Shown here in pieces: positions 49,261-62,400 of a stretch of DNA of 64,000 nt. The position numbers and the translations under genes are program-made. The number at the start of each line of letters is the position of its first letter. The stretch's first letter is position 1. The DNA is from Lineus longissimus (taxonomy: Eukaryota > Nemertea > Pilidiophora > Heteronemertea > Lineidae). Location of the stretch: NCBI RefSeq assembly GCF_910592395.1, contig NC_088314.1, forward strand, positions 2,416,001 to 2,480,000. Direction: 5' to 3'. The notes below the pieces were generated by a model. It saw only the letters and a program-made list of their open reading frames with translations, was not told the origin of the DNA and did not search any database.

Positions 49261-51150
49261 CTATCATTATGCTTGAGTCGTGAGTGGATCAGCCAATGAT
49301 CAGTACAGACAAGGCATGTTATTTAGAAATTGATAGCATGATAGCCCTGTCTCTAAGAGTAGGGTAGTCACGCTTTTCAAAACGATAGGTCAGCCTACGA
49401 CAGGCTTTCTCTTAGTATTTTTGTGATATGTGGTGCATTTCTGTTGCTGTAATATGAGGATTGTAGCATGAATGTTTACCTCATTCCACCTGGCTCACTA
49501 ACAACAACTCGAGGTATTAAACAACATGTTAGAGAAACCGATCTCGTGCCAGTGATGAGAACCACCGCGCACACTGAATGATTCTTGGCAATATGCTCTT
49601 TCGCTTCCTCGGCGTGAACTTGCAAGAATGATACTTTGCGGTGAAAAAAGGTGTTTTGTTAACCTGCTCCGTTTTCTGGTCCAAAGAATACGGCGAAGTA
49701 ACCAGATCATTCAATCCACGTTTCTTTGGCATAATTGTAAGTCGTTCGTTTAGGGAATCAAGGGGTTATTCGAAAGTTCAAAACGATTACTATGAAAACC
49801 ACACTTTTTCATATTGCTCCTTACTCGCCAATTTAATTCCCAACTTAGTCTCTGGCTGCATAAATGACTCAATTATGCCCAGAAGCTGTGATACATCCAT
49901 GATCCATCCTCTTTTACTTTCTCAACTTTTGCCCAAGAGATAAGAATAGAGCAAGCAGATTACCTGGTGTACTATTCGAATGGCATTTAATATGACACGA
50001 ACGAATATCCTTTGGTTTCCATTGTGGTAAGGAAACCATGAAGCTAATTATGGGCCTTAAGCTTCTTTGACAGTGGGAGAAAAAGTAATGACAACCTTTT
50101 TTTGGGATGACTGAAATATTTGAGGTGGCAGACAAATGATAAATAACCTATTATCAGTATATTATTGACGACAATTCACCAATTCCAATTTAAAGGCCAT
50201 AACTCAAGGTTTTTTGCCATTTTCTGAACTGTATGCGGAAGCCATCTTGCTTTGTTCTGACTGACCTGATCTACGTCATCAAAAAATCCCTAGCGGCCAC
50301 ATGTGGAACTAATCTAAAGTTGTGTGTGGTGGGAAATTCAAATAGTTTAAAATTGAAAATTGAAATAACTAAATAATGACTTTATTATTAGAATTTTTTT
50401 AATGTCTGGGATCTTGTTTTTTTAACCCTCAACATATTTCATGAGTATCAAGCATGTTTTCAAACCTTGATATATGGCCTTTAAGGTAATTAATCGGGAG
50501 ATGCATAATGACATGAAATATTGACACTGAAAAACCTTGACTGTGGAAAAAAATTCCTTAACTGAGTCCTGTACGTCGCTTTCGTTCTCTGTGTCGCTTA
50601 CGTTCTAATTCGTTCATAGACCTTTAGAGGGCATTCGAAACCCTCCTATCTCTGAGCTGCACGAACCTCTCTCCATGGTACCTGAGTGACTTGACATTAT
50701 CACCAGTACTGCGTATAAACACCACTTAGGAAGAACCAAATGGAATTCTATTGAATTATTCTTACGTTTCTTGGAACGTTTGTCTGTTTACCACTAATAG
50801 AAGGAATACCTTCAGGCTTCAGTTACGTACCTGCCTTGATACAACACAGCACAGAATGGTTCATCCGTTCTTGCTGAACATGGTAGCGATTTGCGATCTG
50901 TGTGTTGGTGATCTGGTGAAGATTTACCATGAACAATGCTTGCTTGCCTAAGAGAGGAGATGCGGACCAACTACTTGTTCATTTGAAGGGCGTGTGGCCA
51001 CGCACAGCTTCTTCTTACACCATAATACCCCAAACGGTCTAGAGTAGGTTGGCCTGGTTTATGTCACTTTATCTCCCGTGTAATTTGTGTAAACATTTGC
51101 ATTCCATAACCTACTATTAATTGCTAATGTATTGTTGACAATATTTGCAG

Positions 51151-51280
51151 AAGAAGATCTACACAATGAATTATTCAGGCAAAATATCATTGAGTCTATG
51201 CGTGAATGACCTTCCTCCGGGTCTTCCTCAAAGAGAAACAGTCGCTGACAAGCCTTCTTTTAAATGTGTTCCATCTGCAG
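51151..51280 (+). CDS. Candidate 130-nt internal exon
   Basis: An acceptor (tattgttgacaatatttgcag) and a donor (tctgcag|gtaacc) bound an open frame: phase 0 in, phase 1 out, including MNYSGKISLSLCVNDLPPG and DKPSFKCVPSA. Another frame is open downstream past the donor. Not recognised. Confidence 0.3.
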
Positions 51281-52404
51281 GTAACCAACGACTCCCATAT
51301 AAATGCGATCCAAAGAAAGAATCAGCACTCTAACTACACGTTTCTGGAATTGAATTATACGTATGTTATCCAAACTTTTTTAGAAAAAACAATATTGTGT
51401 CGAGGAGATATCATACAGTATACTCTATCAAAGGGTGACCTTTTGTGATGGTATGTAGTCGCCTCTTGAAATCAGAAGCCCCAAGTCACCCTTGGAGTCA
51501 CGATTAGCTTCAACCTGATAGGCCTTCGACAATCAGAGATTTTTTTCTCTGAAGAAATGGTGCACGAACTCAGTGCTGTGGTAAATTTTCTCGAAAGCTC
51601 TTATGATCATACTCCGATTGTAAAAAAATAACGTGTACGTTTTCAGATAAGGCATGTCAGAGATCATCCGTTATAAAAAAGTTCAGTACCCTGGACCAAA
51701 TGTCCAAATAACAAAATGTAGTGGTGTGTATGCTTCAGCTAATAAAGGTCATTTTCACATCTTTTACCGGGCATCTTGATCCGTCATCACAAATTTCACT
51801 TTGGGTACATAAACCTTTGTTGATACTACGGTCATTCCTGCCTTTCTTGATTTTCTCATATTCAGGTCGATACGATATGAAAGGTAATTTGGTGACCTTA
51901 CAAAAATTGCAGGAAGTCTGTTGATATTCATTCACGAGTCAAACATCCGAGCTCGTAATTCCTTAAGTTCGCGATCGTAACATGGAAAATTCGAAAAGCT
52001 TCCAACTGTTGCTTAACCATCATTGATTGGTCTTCCTGGCTTGAAGCACTCAATTCTATTCGCTGAGATTAGTGAATGAAATGTTAGATGGTGGGGTAAT
52101 TTTTGTCGAAGCCTTTGGCAAGGTTAAGGCGTGATGATGATTGATGTACTAAAGGTTAATCTAAATTCATCTAATGGGTGTTGTAATCTAAGATAATCCA
52201 CGGCGGGTGTTTTTGCCACATGAGACGCTGTAGCTTACAGGTGTTGCAACCCAATATTTGCAACTATTGACAGTTATTTCATCTACATTTATGTGAGGGT
52301 ATCGTGGGAGAACGGTAGTGTAGGCCTACTGTTCCTTCAGGTAGAGTCTAACAGTCCCATGTTCGGACACTGCGCTGATCATTAATTATTCGTGTTACTC
52401 ATAG

Positions 52405-52556
52405 TCATATTAGCATTAACTGATACGCCTCAAAACTGCCTCAGCTCAGAAGAGTTTTATGGCCCTACCCCACAGAGGCACTTGTTAGAAGAGCTCGGAA
52501 GAATATTACAGCTGCTTTTATTAGGACACAAAGCAACAAACAGTTTCGCAAAGTAT
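52405..52556 (+). CDS. Candidate 152-nt internal exon
   Basis: A moderate acceptor (tattcgtgttactcatag) and a strong donor (gtat|gtaagc) bound about 50 codons, phase 1 in and phase 0 out, with SSEEFYGPTPQRHLLEELGR and then an amphipathic Leu-rich stretch, ILQLLLLGHK. Unspliced, the frame runs on to a stop at 52601. Not recognised. Confidence 0.3.
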
Positions 52557-53027
52557 GTAAGCGTTGAAGGAGATGAGTTTCTGCAATTCGCAAACCAGTA
52601 GGAGACCAGACCCACCACGACTGATGAAAATTGTAATGAACAGCTAAGCAATTGATTTTCGCCCCAAGGTGGCATGATAACCGCTTCCTCTTCATTCATC
52701 ATTAAAGGTAATGCCAACCACTCGTCCACCTAACTGCTTCAAAATACCGATCTAACATTCCTGACGTTTATTTGGATGTTATTCGGGAGTGGTAACAGAT
52801 GTAGTACAGAGGGTGTGTAATTTTCTACAGATGCGGAGTGGTATTCTGTACACGATGGAACAGTAGTCGAAATCAATAGATCTAGTTTGGTGGCTAGATG
52901 GTGCATCAGTTGTAAATTGTGCTAATTGGATGGTTTTATATCTCACCGAATATACACCAGGTATCACCTGAGAGACCAATTCGCTTAGGAACTTGGTTGA
53001 TGCTAACCTTTTTGCCATTCTTTGCAG

Positions 53028-53221
53028 TGTCTTTCCCTCAATCCGTAATACTGCACCTGAGTCTAAATGAGATATCTTCGAATAGAGCAAAATATTTTTT
53101 GCATTGGCAACTGGTCCAACATGTAAAACTAATACTACGCGTTGAAAACTTATTGTGCATAATAGAGAGCAAAAACAAATCTCTAAGTGGATTTCATCCT
53201 ATTCGGAAGTACGTAGAGCAG
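53028..53221 (+). CDS. Candidate 194-nt exon
   Basis: A strong acceptor (taacctttttgccattctttgcag) is followed by about 64 open codons (SFPQSVILHLSLNEISSN and further), then a weak donor (gagcag|gtgtcg). The minus strand is also open with its own possible donor, so the strand is doubtful. Confidence 0.2.
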
Positions 53222-54125
53222 GTGTCGAAACGTACAGCTATAGCCATTTGCTGGTCAAATCTTGATTTCGCTTCCTGAGGGGGATTTGGCATGAGCTCTG
53301 GTAGTGCCATTAGAAACAGCTTAACACCCAATAAGCAGGTGGTGATGTTAATGAGAGGACCAGGATCAGGAGCTAGTGCAGTGGTCATGTTTGGACCTGA
53401 AGACCTGTTTTATGTGAATTCCCTCCTCCTCTTCAAACAAGCTTCACGTATACCAATGTATTCATAAAGCATACTCTCAGCAGTTAATGGAGTATATTCG
53501 GAGCGAAGCGTAAAAAATGATGATCACATTCCTGCATTACCACCGGCTTACTAAAATTACAAGTTTTTCTATCTACACGGTGAATAAATTTGACTAATTG
53601 TGCAGAATTCACCAACGGTACCTCCTCAAGTATTCCTGGAACACTTCGAAAGTAGTCCACCTTTTGAAATACACTGCTCTTATGGTACACTGGCACCACT
53701 GAAATATGTTTACCGAGCTCAATGTTTGTTTACAAATAATCCTCCATATTCAGTTATCTTTTACCATTCTGATTACACCCCTGTGATGTCAGATGGAACT
53801 ACCTCGCCAACTGAAGTATCTACTTCTTGTGGGAAAAGAAACTGTCTTCTCATTTCTTTAATGCATCTTCAACCTTTGCAAAAACAGCCCGAGTGAACTT
53901 ATCAAGATACTGTCTACATTATAAATAAAGTAATAGATACATTTTTATTCCAGGGCACAGCATCTCTAGGTTTTCATACTGAACCTTTCCTTCCTTGTCA
54001 GGCTTAGTACCTTCCGTGTACAAAACCATCCATAAAACAATAATACCAAAGAAGTCATACACACAGGATCCCCTTGTTGTTCTTTTGGAACCATATTTTC
54101 ACCTTATCTCCTTTGTATCTTTCAG

Positions 54126-54218
54126 GAATGCTAGGATAATGAGAACAAGAATTATATGCCTCAAATGAGGACGGCATGTACGCTCTACTGGTCGCCTTCC
54201 TTACCCTACGGCTGACAG
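54126..54218 (+). CDS. Signal-peptide exon of an unknown secreted protein
   Basis: The acceptor (caccttatctcctttgtatctttcag) is close to ideal and the donor (ctgacag|gtgaga) is strong. All three frames entering the exon hit stops. From an ATG at 54176 (context ggcATGt) the exon reads MYALLVAFLTLRLTG to the donor, in phase 1. A short hydrophobic start followed by a phase-1 intron is the usual layout for secreted or receptor genes, with a 5'UTR intron before it. No convincing next exon was found. The best downstream acceptor (55353) would give only about 11 more residues. Confidence 0.4.
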
Positions 54219-54492
54219 GTGAGATTAAGCCCCATCCTCTTTATTGTCGTATTTTTTCAAAGTCGATGTCATAGGGAGCACAGAGTGTCCTAAAGAATGT
54301 CTCTTAAAGAGGACTATATATCATGGAACAGAAGCCAGGTTCGCGTGATTTGTTTCAAAGAACATGAATATCGAGCCTGTTGGATTGATAAAACTATCAG
54401 AACATCCTTGAACTGTATGATCAGTATTTCAGCATAGTATTACAAGGTGCCCGGCTGCAGGCAGAGGTATTACTTGAGCCAAGGTAAATGGA

Positions 54493-54660
54493 TCAAATAC
54501 AAAGCTCAGAATCAGGCGAATAGACTGTATTGCTTTGACCCTCGTCCACTCCTCCTCTAAGTACAGTAGGCTTACCAGAAGAGGAGATCTTCAGCGAGAA
54601 TGGTTTACTTTGTTGTCTATGGTGCAGCCTAAGCCTGGATGATGTCTTCTCTAACACTGA
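54493..54660 (-). CDS. Candidate terminal exon, Ser-rich tail
   Basis: The minus-strand frame reads EKTSSRLRLHHRQQSKPFSL, then SSSGKPTVLRGGVDEGQ and VYSPDSELCI before TGA at 54495-54493. Its composition resembles a receptor's cytosolic tail. The acceptor is only moderate (cggcctatacatcagtgttag). It lies 275 bp from the opposite-strand signal-peptide exon. Confidence 0.3.
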   Translation of the reverse strand, partial: SVLEKTSSRLRLHHRQQSKPFSLKISSSGKPTVLRGGVDEGQSNTVYSPDSELCI

Positions 54661-55358
54661 TGTATAGGCCGCAGCCAAGAAGTTATTTCATCTTGCTTTG
54701 ATATGGATATAAGACTGATGAATCTTGAAGATATCATACAGCTTTTGTCTTATTCGTAAAATCTTGGTTACATGCATATGAGTGTTGTCGAAGCAGTCCT
54801 CTTTTGCTGCCAATGAGTATTACTCTTCAGTGCGAACAATCACCCAACCTTTCTACACCGAGCTTCCGAGGGCATGCGGGGGCGTTTGATGTTAATACTG
54901 GGGAAGCCATCGTAACATTTGCATCTCCGAAGTAGAAATCGGCATATCCGTATGAAAGAGGTGGACTTCAGCTACAAAGAATTTGGTTCGACAGTACAAT
55001 ATATTTGTACGTTGCCCCCTGGATTTGTCAAGATGGAACTCCCAGTAGGTTTTGTAATTCGATATCCTGGTATTGTCTTATTGGAAGACAATCTTATTCG
55101 AAAACGTTATAAGAAGTGCATTGTTTTATGTTGAAGTTTGCAGTTTGCCCTATCCCAGTTGATCTCTAAGGAATAATGGCATGAGATTGACAGAACGAAA
55201 ACATACATTTTCTCTGTTTCCTGTTATACGTCAGCTGGAAAGCCTCGGCAGGAAAGAGAACGCCTTCAGATGTGTCAGCGTTTCTTCTTAGTATTTTACG
55301 GTCAAGATTGTGTTTGTAACATCATTTTTGGTTACGTCATTTTTTCATTACAGTAGAC

Positions 55359-55499
55359 TTATGTTCTAAGTCCCTCTCGGCTATCGCTTAACTGAGAGCG
55401 ATAAAACATGATCAGTCGTGCTGAAGTGGTGGGATAGAACTGAGAAGAAAGTGTCAATGAATTTGCCACAAATGGTCTTAACATGAATGCTCGGCGCAC
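55359..55499 (-). CDS. Candidate terminal exon
   Basis: A strong minus-strand acceptor (cgcgagtcgtcttttctctcaag) is followed by 46 codons and TAA, phase 0: VRRAFMLRPFVANSLTLSSQ, then an Arg/Ser-rich end. A strong donor (gtgaag|gtaaga) lies 100 nt upstream, in frame with it, giving a possible 100-nt intron (55500-55599). The frame before that donor lacks a good acceptor, and the plus strand is open too. Confidence 0.3.
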   Translation of the reverse strand: MRRAFMLRPFVANSLTLSSQFYPTTSARLIMFYRSQLSDSREGLRT

Positions 55500-55999
55500 C
55501 TTGAGAGAAAAGACGACTCGCGTCAATTCCAGCCTTATGTTCCCGCGTCTCTTTGACTTCAGCATGTTCGACGGAACTTGTTTGGTGGTTATTTCTTACC
55601 TTCACCACGAACGAAACAAAGCTCTGGTGGTTTTTTTCCAAGGTATCACGCTCTATATATTTTGTCACATTTCCGTCTCACTGTTAAACTAATAGTAACC
55701 TATAATGAAATTCAAAAAAAATTCTTCAGATCAAAGGTGGTGACTTTTCCCAATATCATGGTACAGCTTTTACGGATTGTGTGTTATGGTTTTTTTTACT
55801 TAATTCCTCGACAGAATTCGCCGATATTTCTGAAATATTTTCTTTTCTGATTCTTTACACCATCAGTCTGTCAGTTAGCTCTGCCGACGTATTATTGAGG
55901 CCGTCGCCACTGTGATTCATGCTGCATTATGATCATATATTTCAAATTTGTGACCAGAGTTTTCCAATAGCAAACCGAAAAACTCAACGACCCTACATG

Positions 56000-58550
56000 T
56001 AGTTGTTTTGTATATAAGTAATTACAGCACAAGGAGAATATCTTCAGCTAAAGCAATACTCTACAAAAGGAATAGGAGCTTTTTTACATAATCAAAGGAA
56101 AGAATTTTAGTGATGGTACTGTTTTTTTACACGTAACCATTATTATTTCATCGATTTTCGTGTAGGCGCTATAAAATGAGCTTTTTCTCGATTATCAGTT
56201 TCATTAGAAGTGTCTGGATGGAACTCAATACTAAGGTTATTTTATCCCTCACATAGTGCAATTGTATGTTAGATAAGTCTCGCACCACGATCAAAGATTT
56301 AATCCAAGCACTTACTGATCTTCGATGCCCTAGTGGAGCTGATAGATTTTCAAACGGAAAAGAAAATCGAATTACTTATATAGATTCTTGAATGATTTTT
56401 ATGTAAATATCCGCTTAAGTATAGACATTCGATATTTCAATCTTCAAAATTAACAGAAATTGAAAATTTTATAGAAAAAATGGTATTGCGGATTAAATGA
56501 TAGCACTATAGAAGACTGCGCAATTTTGTTTAGTTTAAAGTCCTTGAGCTACAGAACATGTATTTGAACTGGTCGATATCATTGACAGAAAATCATATAA
56601 CAAGTGAATACTGGTCGATAGAAGTACATGTTTGTCGTGGTTTCGCTGTCTGGATGTGGCGTTACCATTCCACTCAAAGCAGACGTGACTGATTACTGTC
56701 ATCCAGTCTTTCAGTCACCAACATGTTGACAAACATGTCTGTAACTAAACAAAGTTGTTCCTGGAGGCTGATATTAGCAGCACTGATTTCAGCTTCGTTT
56801 TGCTTATTGAAGTAATCCGTGTAATTGTTATTTAAATGCCTTTGTGGCTGCCGCAGCCCGCAGTTAGATATTACCTTTACAGGACAGGACGTTAGTCGTT
56901 GTGGGGATTGGCAGCAGAAAAGGTATGACTTATGGGATGGATTGAGGTAGGGTGAGGAGAAGTAGGACATCTTGGACCAACACTGTTGGTAAGGACAAGA
57001 GATAACGCTTTTACGGCTGGGCGTCGTAGGTAGTAGGGGAGTGATATATTGGGGTGAGTTCACTTCAGTCAGATCAACGATGTTTTGAAATGTAAAGTTT
57101 ATGAAGCGGTTAAATTACAAAAAAGGTACATTTTTGAACAAAACACACATCAATAAATTCACAAGCCATAGAGAAAGCCCAGATTCCATCCTCCGTAGGG
57201 TTACTAATCGATTTGGAGACACAAATATATTGAATTCTATTTATCAACTTGATTTATAGCATTTGAGCATGCTTCCCGAGAGACTTTTTAGGGTCAATTA
57301 GGAAATTGTACCAACTGTTGCGAATCACATCACACAACTGACGTAATTTTTGTTTGATGAATGGCATAACGATATGGAGCGTGTAAGAAACCTGACGTGA
57401 TTTACGCCGAAATCAGATTGTAACTTATGGTGAGCCTAAGTATACCATTTATCAAATGGCGGAATTTCATTGTTGGTCGGTTAAGGAATGTCTATATCCC
57501 GGGGTTGTTGGAAAGCGCATCAGTGTGGGTTCTCTGGTTACTGTTGCTGATCCACTTAGACTGACGGTCTTAATACTGCCTGGGAAATCTGAAAACATTA
57601 TTATAAACTTGATATAAGCTTAAACTTGTCATTAATACTCTCAATGTTAGGTAATTCATGTTAATCAGCCGCCACAGTTTCCAGAAACGATGTATGTAAA
57701 CTGGAAATGTTATTCATTTTGATTGAGTCCTCAAGGCGATATTGAAACAGTATTCGAGCTATACTTTTGAAGTACGTTCTTCTTCCTTTAGATATGGTTT
57801 CTATTATGTACAAGGTTCTATATCAAATTGATTATATTGATTTTGGCGAATATAGAATCTGGAGCTGAGGGCAGTTAAGAACAATACCACATCCTCTATC
57901 TAGATCAGGTGAAAAACCACTACAGTATATCGTGTGCACGTCGATTAAAGGTGAGCCACAGATGAAAGCACGTGAAAACTCCGTTGAAGCATCAGTGTCC
58001 AGCAGAAAATGACTTGCATTGACAAAATGTATTTGATCTTGACTTGACCTGCACTTTGACATGTTTAGACTTTTTTAATGACTTCATAATTTGGAGAAGA
58101 AAATTACCAACAACATAAAAGCCAAATAAAAAGGTGTTGGCCATGCGAAATCATTTAATTTAACAGTTCCATCCCTTCATATAGCTGCTATTCTTTGCAT
58201 ATCTAGTTTATCAAATGACAACGACTAGGCGATACCAAGCTCCCCTGTTATTAACTGTTCATGAGATTCAGGTTGTGCATTATCGTGAAATATGGCTTCA
58301 AATAACATTAAAATGATGGCAATTTCTTCTTGGTGGTAGATCCTGGGTGTGAGCCTTGATTATAACATAAATAAAGAAGGATTTTTGTAATTTGAGACAT
58401 TTTTGGGCGCCTCGGCTTAATTTTCTCGAACTTATAGACAAACAAAGAGGATTTATGACGCCTTTATTGGGGTAGAAGATAGCCTCATTGCTTAGAGACT
58501 TTAACCGCTTGAAATAGAACCAATTTGTGTTTGGTTTCATGCTCAGCAAC
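56000..58550. other. No firm feature
   Basis: A minus-strand frame at 57063-56875 is open to a donor (gtaaag|gtaata) but is simply pyrimidine-rich (many Ser, Pro, Tyr) and lacks an acceptor. Nothing else stands out. Confidence 0.35.
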
Positions 58551-58560
58551 TCCTAAAAGA

Positions 58561-58596
58561 ACTGAACTTTTTTTCGGTACTGAATTTTTTTTCGGT
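58561..58596. repeat. 18-bp tandem duplication
   Basis: Actgaactttttttcggt is followed by actgaattttttttcggt. Confidence 0.8.
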
Positions 58597-59319
58597 ACTG
58601 TACTGCTTTGCAGTTATCACAATGCATTATACATTGCGACGAAGCTGCTTCATATTAAATTGGCGGCACCAAAGTATATGTCCTCCGTTTAGCTGGACTT
58701 TTGAAGTGAGGGACAGGTTCCAGCAATCATCGTCTAGTTGGGTTTTTTCGAACTGAACCGGGTCTCATGTAGTATTGACGGCTACCACTTCAAGTGGTTG
58801 GATGCAATGATTAGTTGTCTGACAATGCATCATTTGCTATTCCGGTCCCGGTTCCGTTGCTGTAATGAGGTGTAGAAGTTGATCACGCCGTACACCAGTA
58901 GTATATGTCGGCGTCCTACAGTACGCCAAGTTCTGATTCTGCTCACCTTCGTGATCGTCTAAAAAAACGTTAATAGCACCTGTGTCGGTTTTGATCAGCA
59001 ATTGCAATGTGAATAATCGCCACTCTCGAGACATGTTTCGTCTGGATGTCACTATCAGTTTGCAGTGGGGCTGCTTAATATCACCTTTGCGCTATATCAC
59101 TGTCATCGCTTGAATTAGACTCCATACAATTGGAGAGCACCCTTGCATTACGATATATGGTGCTAATCTAATCAAACGAGATTCATACTCTGGCGAAAGG
59201 TTGTGCTGACTTTTTTCGTGTTGTAGATTGATATGTCTTCGTTTGCATAATTGAAATCGTAGATAGCAAATACCATATGCATGGAAATTGGGCTCCTTCT
59301 GATTTGACAAGTTCTAAAT

Positions 59320-59489
59320 CCCGGGAAGAGAGACACGGGATTGGAGAAATCATCGCCCAGTCAGTAATCGTCACTACGGCTATCGCGGTCTGCACCGTGC
59401 CAAGTGAAAACGTGACCGGCGGACTGTTGAAGACGGTAATGGTAGGCGGCCTCTACATGTACTTGATGTGCGAAATTGAACTTAACTGA
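59320..59489 (+). CDS. Candidate terminal exon of a membrane protein
   Basis: The segment is richer in G+C and CpG than its flanks and has one frame with two hydrophobic stretches, GEIIAQSVIVTTAIAVCTV and GGLLKTVMVGGLYMYLMCEI, ending ELN and TGA. The acceptor may be at about 59308 (ctccttctgatttgacaag). The opposite strand is partly open. Not recognised. Confidence 0.3.
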
Positions 59490-62400
59490 ACCTGGATCCC
59501 CTTCCTCGGATAAAACTGAAAAACATATTATTTTTTACGACTTCCCACATCTTCCCACGTAAAGTCTCCAATCCTCTTAATAGTTTCAACTTGTGCCAGG
59601 TTCTTTTGTTGAAGGACGGTCACAATTGGAAAATGTTGTTCTCTGAAGCGATGTTTTGGTAGAGAGATTTTATACTTGTTGTATTAGCTGATTAGATATT
59701 TAGATGGGAGCCGCGGGCAACAACATAATGCAACTGTCATGACCAATATTTGATTGATATCAATTTGGTGTGAACCAGTTTGCACTGTCATATAGCTTAC
59801 GAAATCGATGTAACTAAGCCGACTGGTGTCGACTGGTGTTATGGTTATGAAGGGAGCGTTCCTTTTGCTATCAACGAGTTCTTATTTCTGTCACATGCAG
59901 TTCCAGTAACGGAAGAGGCCTCCTTGGCGAGTTAGAACGTTCTTCCACGATGATGGTGATCACAACTACTTGTGGAACATTCCGTCGTCTTATCAAAGTA
60001 CCACGTCACAGCGCAATCGTATACGATTTTAAGCTTTTACAGGAAATGCAGTGTTTTTAATGTTCCCTCCAGGCCTAAAAAAGTCACTCCTGCTACATCA
60101 ATGCTTATCCCCTCTTCAGTAAAACATAAGACGTAAATCATCGACCTTTTAAGCTGTTGACATCTTCTGTCTTATCTTTGTGGTATGTCGGATTACGTGG
60201 GATGAATCGTGACACTCTAAAAGAATCTCAATGATATTTAGGACTATACTCCCCTTCAATTTTTCTAAGCTTATGGTGGAATTGTTAACCTATACTGGCA
60301 GCGATGTTTTTAGGAAAGTATTTTGTGTAAATGACTCGGTTTGGCACCCTGGACGCAGATTTCTGCAACCAACTTAGATTTAGTGAAAAAAAGTAGACTT
60401 GGGTACATGCTTGAAACCTAAAGCACCGATATTAACTATGTTTGGTCCAATAAATATCTCGTACTTGCTGGTCCTTATAATCCGCTCACCTTTACTATAA
60501 AAATGATTTCATGGATATCAAAATTCTTTACCATCATGGAGCTAAAAACTGGGGATTACTATCAGCGGTCCAGTCTAATGTTACAAATACTTTGACCTTA
60601 TATTTTACAGCGCCCTTCAAAAGGCATGAGATTTTTACGACAAGCATTTTTGTGATTGGTACATGTCATCCGTAAGAGTTGACTGACGAGTTGATAAATC
60701 AAGTTTAAATGTGTTTGGGGTGTATCGACAAATGTAGAAGAAACGATGGAAATGTCAATGAAATTAATTTATATTATTAGCGACTGGGAAGGTCGATGCA
60801 GCCCTACAAGTATTGATTTCAAGTCAGCCGACACGACTGACACGATTTCAACTTGTCTCACATTAAATATTTAAATACGAAAGATATGTGTCAAGATTGT
60901 CATGACGCTAGGTGTTCGATTCCCTTTCAAGAGAAGTTTGAAAATGGCTACATATCCATCTGCCGTAATGTAGTATAAAATGAAGTCATCAGGTTTTTAA
61001 CTCAGCTTGGTTCCCTGTTCCGTGCCCCATGCTCAGTCATGTTATGATGAGAAAATATATCTCTCGAAGAGATTCTGTTACTGATCCAACTTAACGAGTT
61101 ACATTCCATCAAAGTCAGATTCATAAGGACTTATTCATTTGTGTTGATGTTCCAACACTTAAGGTTTAAATTCACAATCGTTATAATTAAACAAATGCCT
61201 ATGATTTACAGACAAATCGGTTTGAAACCAAACGCTTAGTTGTATTTTTGGTTTATTGATTACGTCTGCGTATATCTGGGATCAAAACGCAGCCTGGCTT
61301 TGTTTGCTGCAGATGAAGAACTTGTAGCTAGACTATCGAGTTTTCTGTAGTGAACATGGTGTACCCTCTGTAATAAGATAAGTCTACTGAATCAGAACTG
61401 ATTGCCTATTCGTCCAATTATCTGTCTTCTTAATCTTCAGGTCAAATACCTTGTTGTTTCAGAAACTGTCTATGCTATTCGCTATGGCAGCGCTAAACAG
61501 GAAGAAACAGCCAAGGCGTGTGTTTGTCTGAGGTAATAACAAAGTCAACAGAAAAGACAAGGTAGAAAAAAGAAACAACGTTAGATGTACATACATGTAG
61601 TACATATTGTTGATGTGATGATGCTCTCAATGCAACATTACATGACCAGTTTGATCATTAGACTTATCGAAGACAGTTTGAAGCAAAGCAGAGTTAGCTA
61701 CTTCATTCTCCTCTGTAACAACGCGTAAATGGTATATTCCACCTCGACGACCAATAAAGTGAACTGTCTTCGCTTGTGAGGTGTATGTACACTATTGACG
61801 CAAACGAATCATCAAAGTATGCGAAGAATGAATGTTGTATTCTCCTATCTTATAACGTCTGCTGTCCGTTGTATACAGCTTTATTCACTCTATTATAAAC
61901 ATTGTATCTCTGAGCCTCAATAGTCAATAATTCCCTTCAAGAAACGACTGGCCATTTCCTTAAAGGACTGACTCCCATATTTGACGCCCTCAGACAACAA
62001 ATACCGTGACATACCGCTCAAGCTAATGGCAATAGATGATGTCAGTCGCTCAGCTCAGGCTAATGACAATGCCGATAGTATCACCATTTTGAACTCGTGC
62101 CGGACAATGTGTTGACACGTGTAACGACTGCGACAAACAGTCGTACTGTACGGCTGATATGGCAGTTGATTCTTTCTAGCAATTTGTCTATTAGACTGAC
62201 GTGTATCATTATGTGCCAATGACTGTCGAAAAATGCACGTAAAGGACACACAACGTAACGTTTCTTTTTCTGATGGCTTCCTTGTCCAATAATGAGAGCT
62301 AGCCTTACGCTCTCACCCATTGCTGTCATCTTATAGTAGATAACGTGCGAAGGTGTTCGCTTGGTGATTCTGTTATGAAAGAAGTTAGTTTCGCTTGAGC

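Noticed and set aside
37590-52330. Three copies of the palindrome TAGGCCTA (about 37595, 42792, 52321)
   Set aside because: Chance expects about one. Three is not enough to argue for an element.
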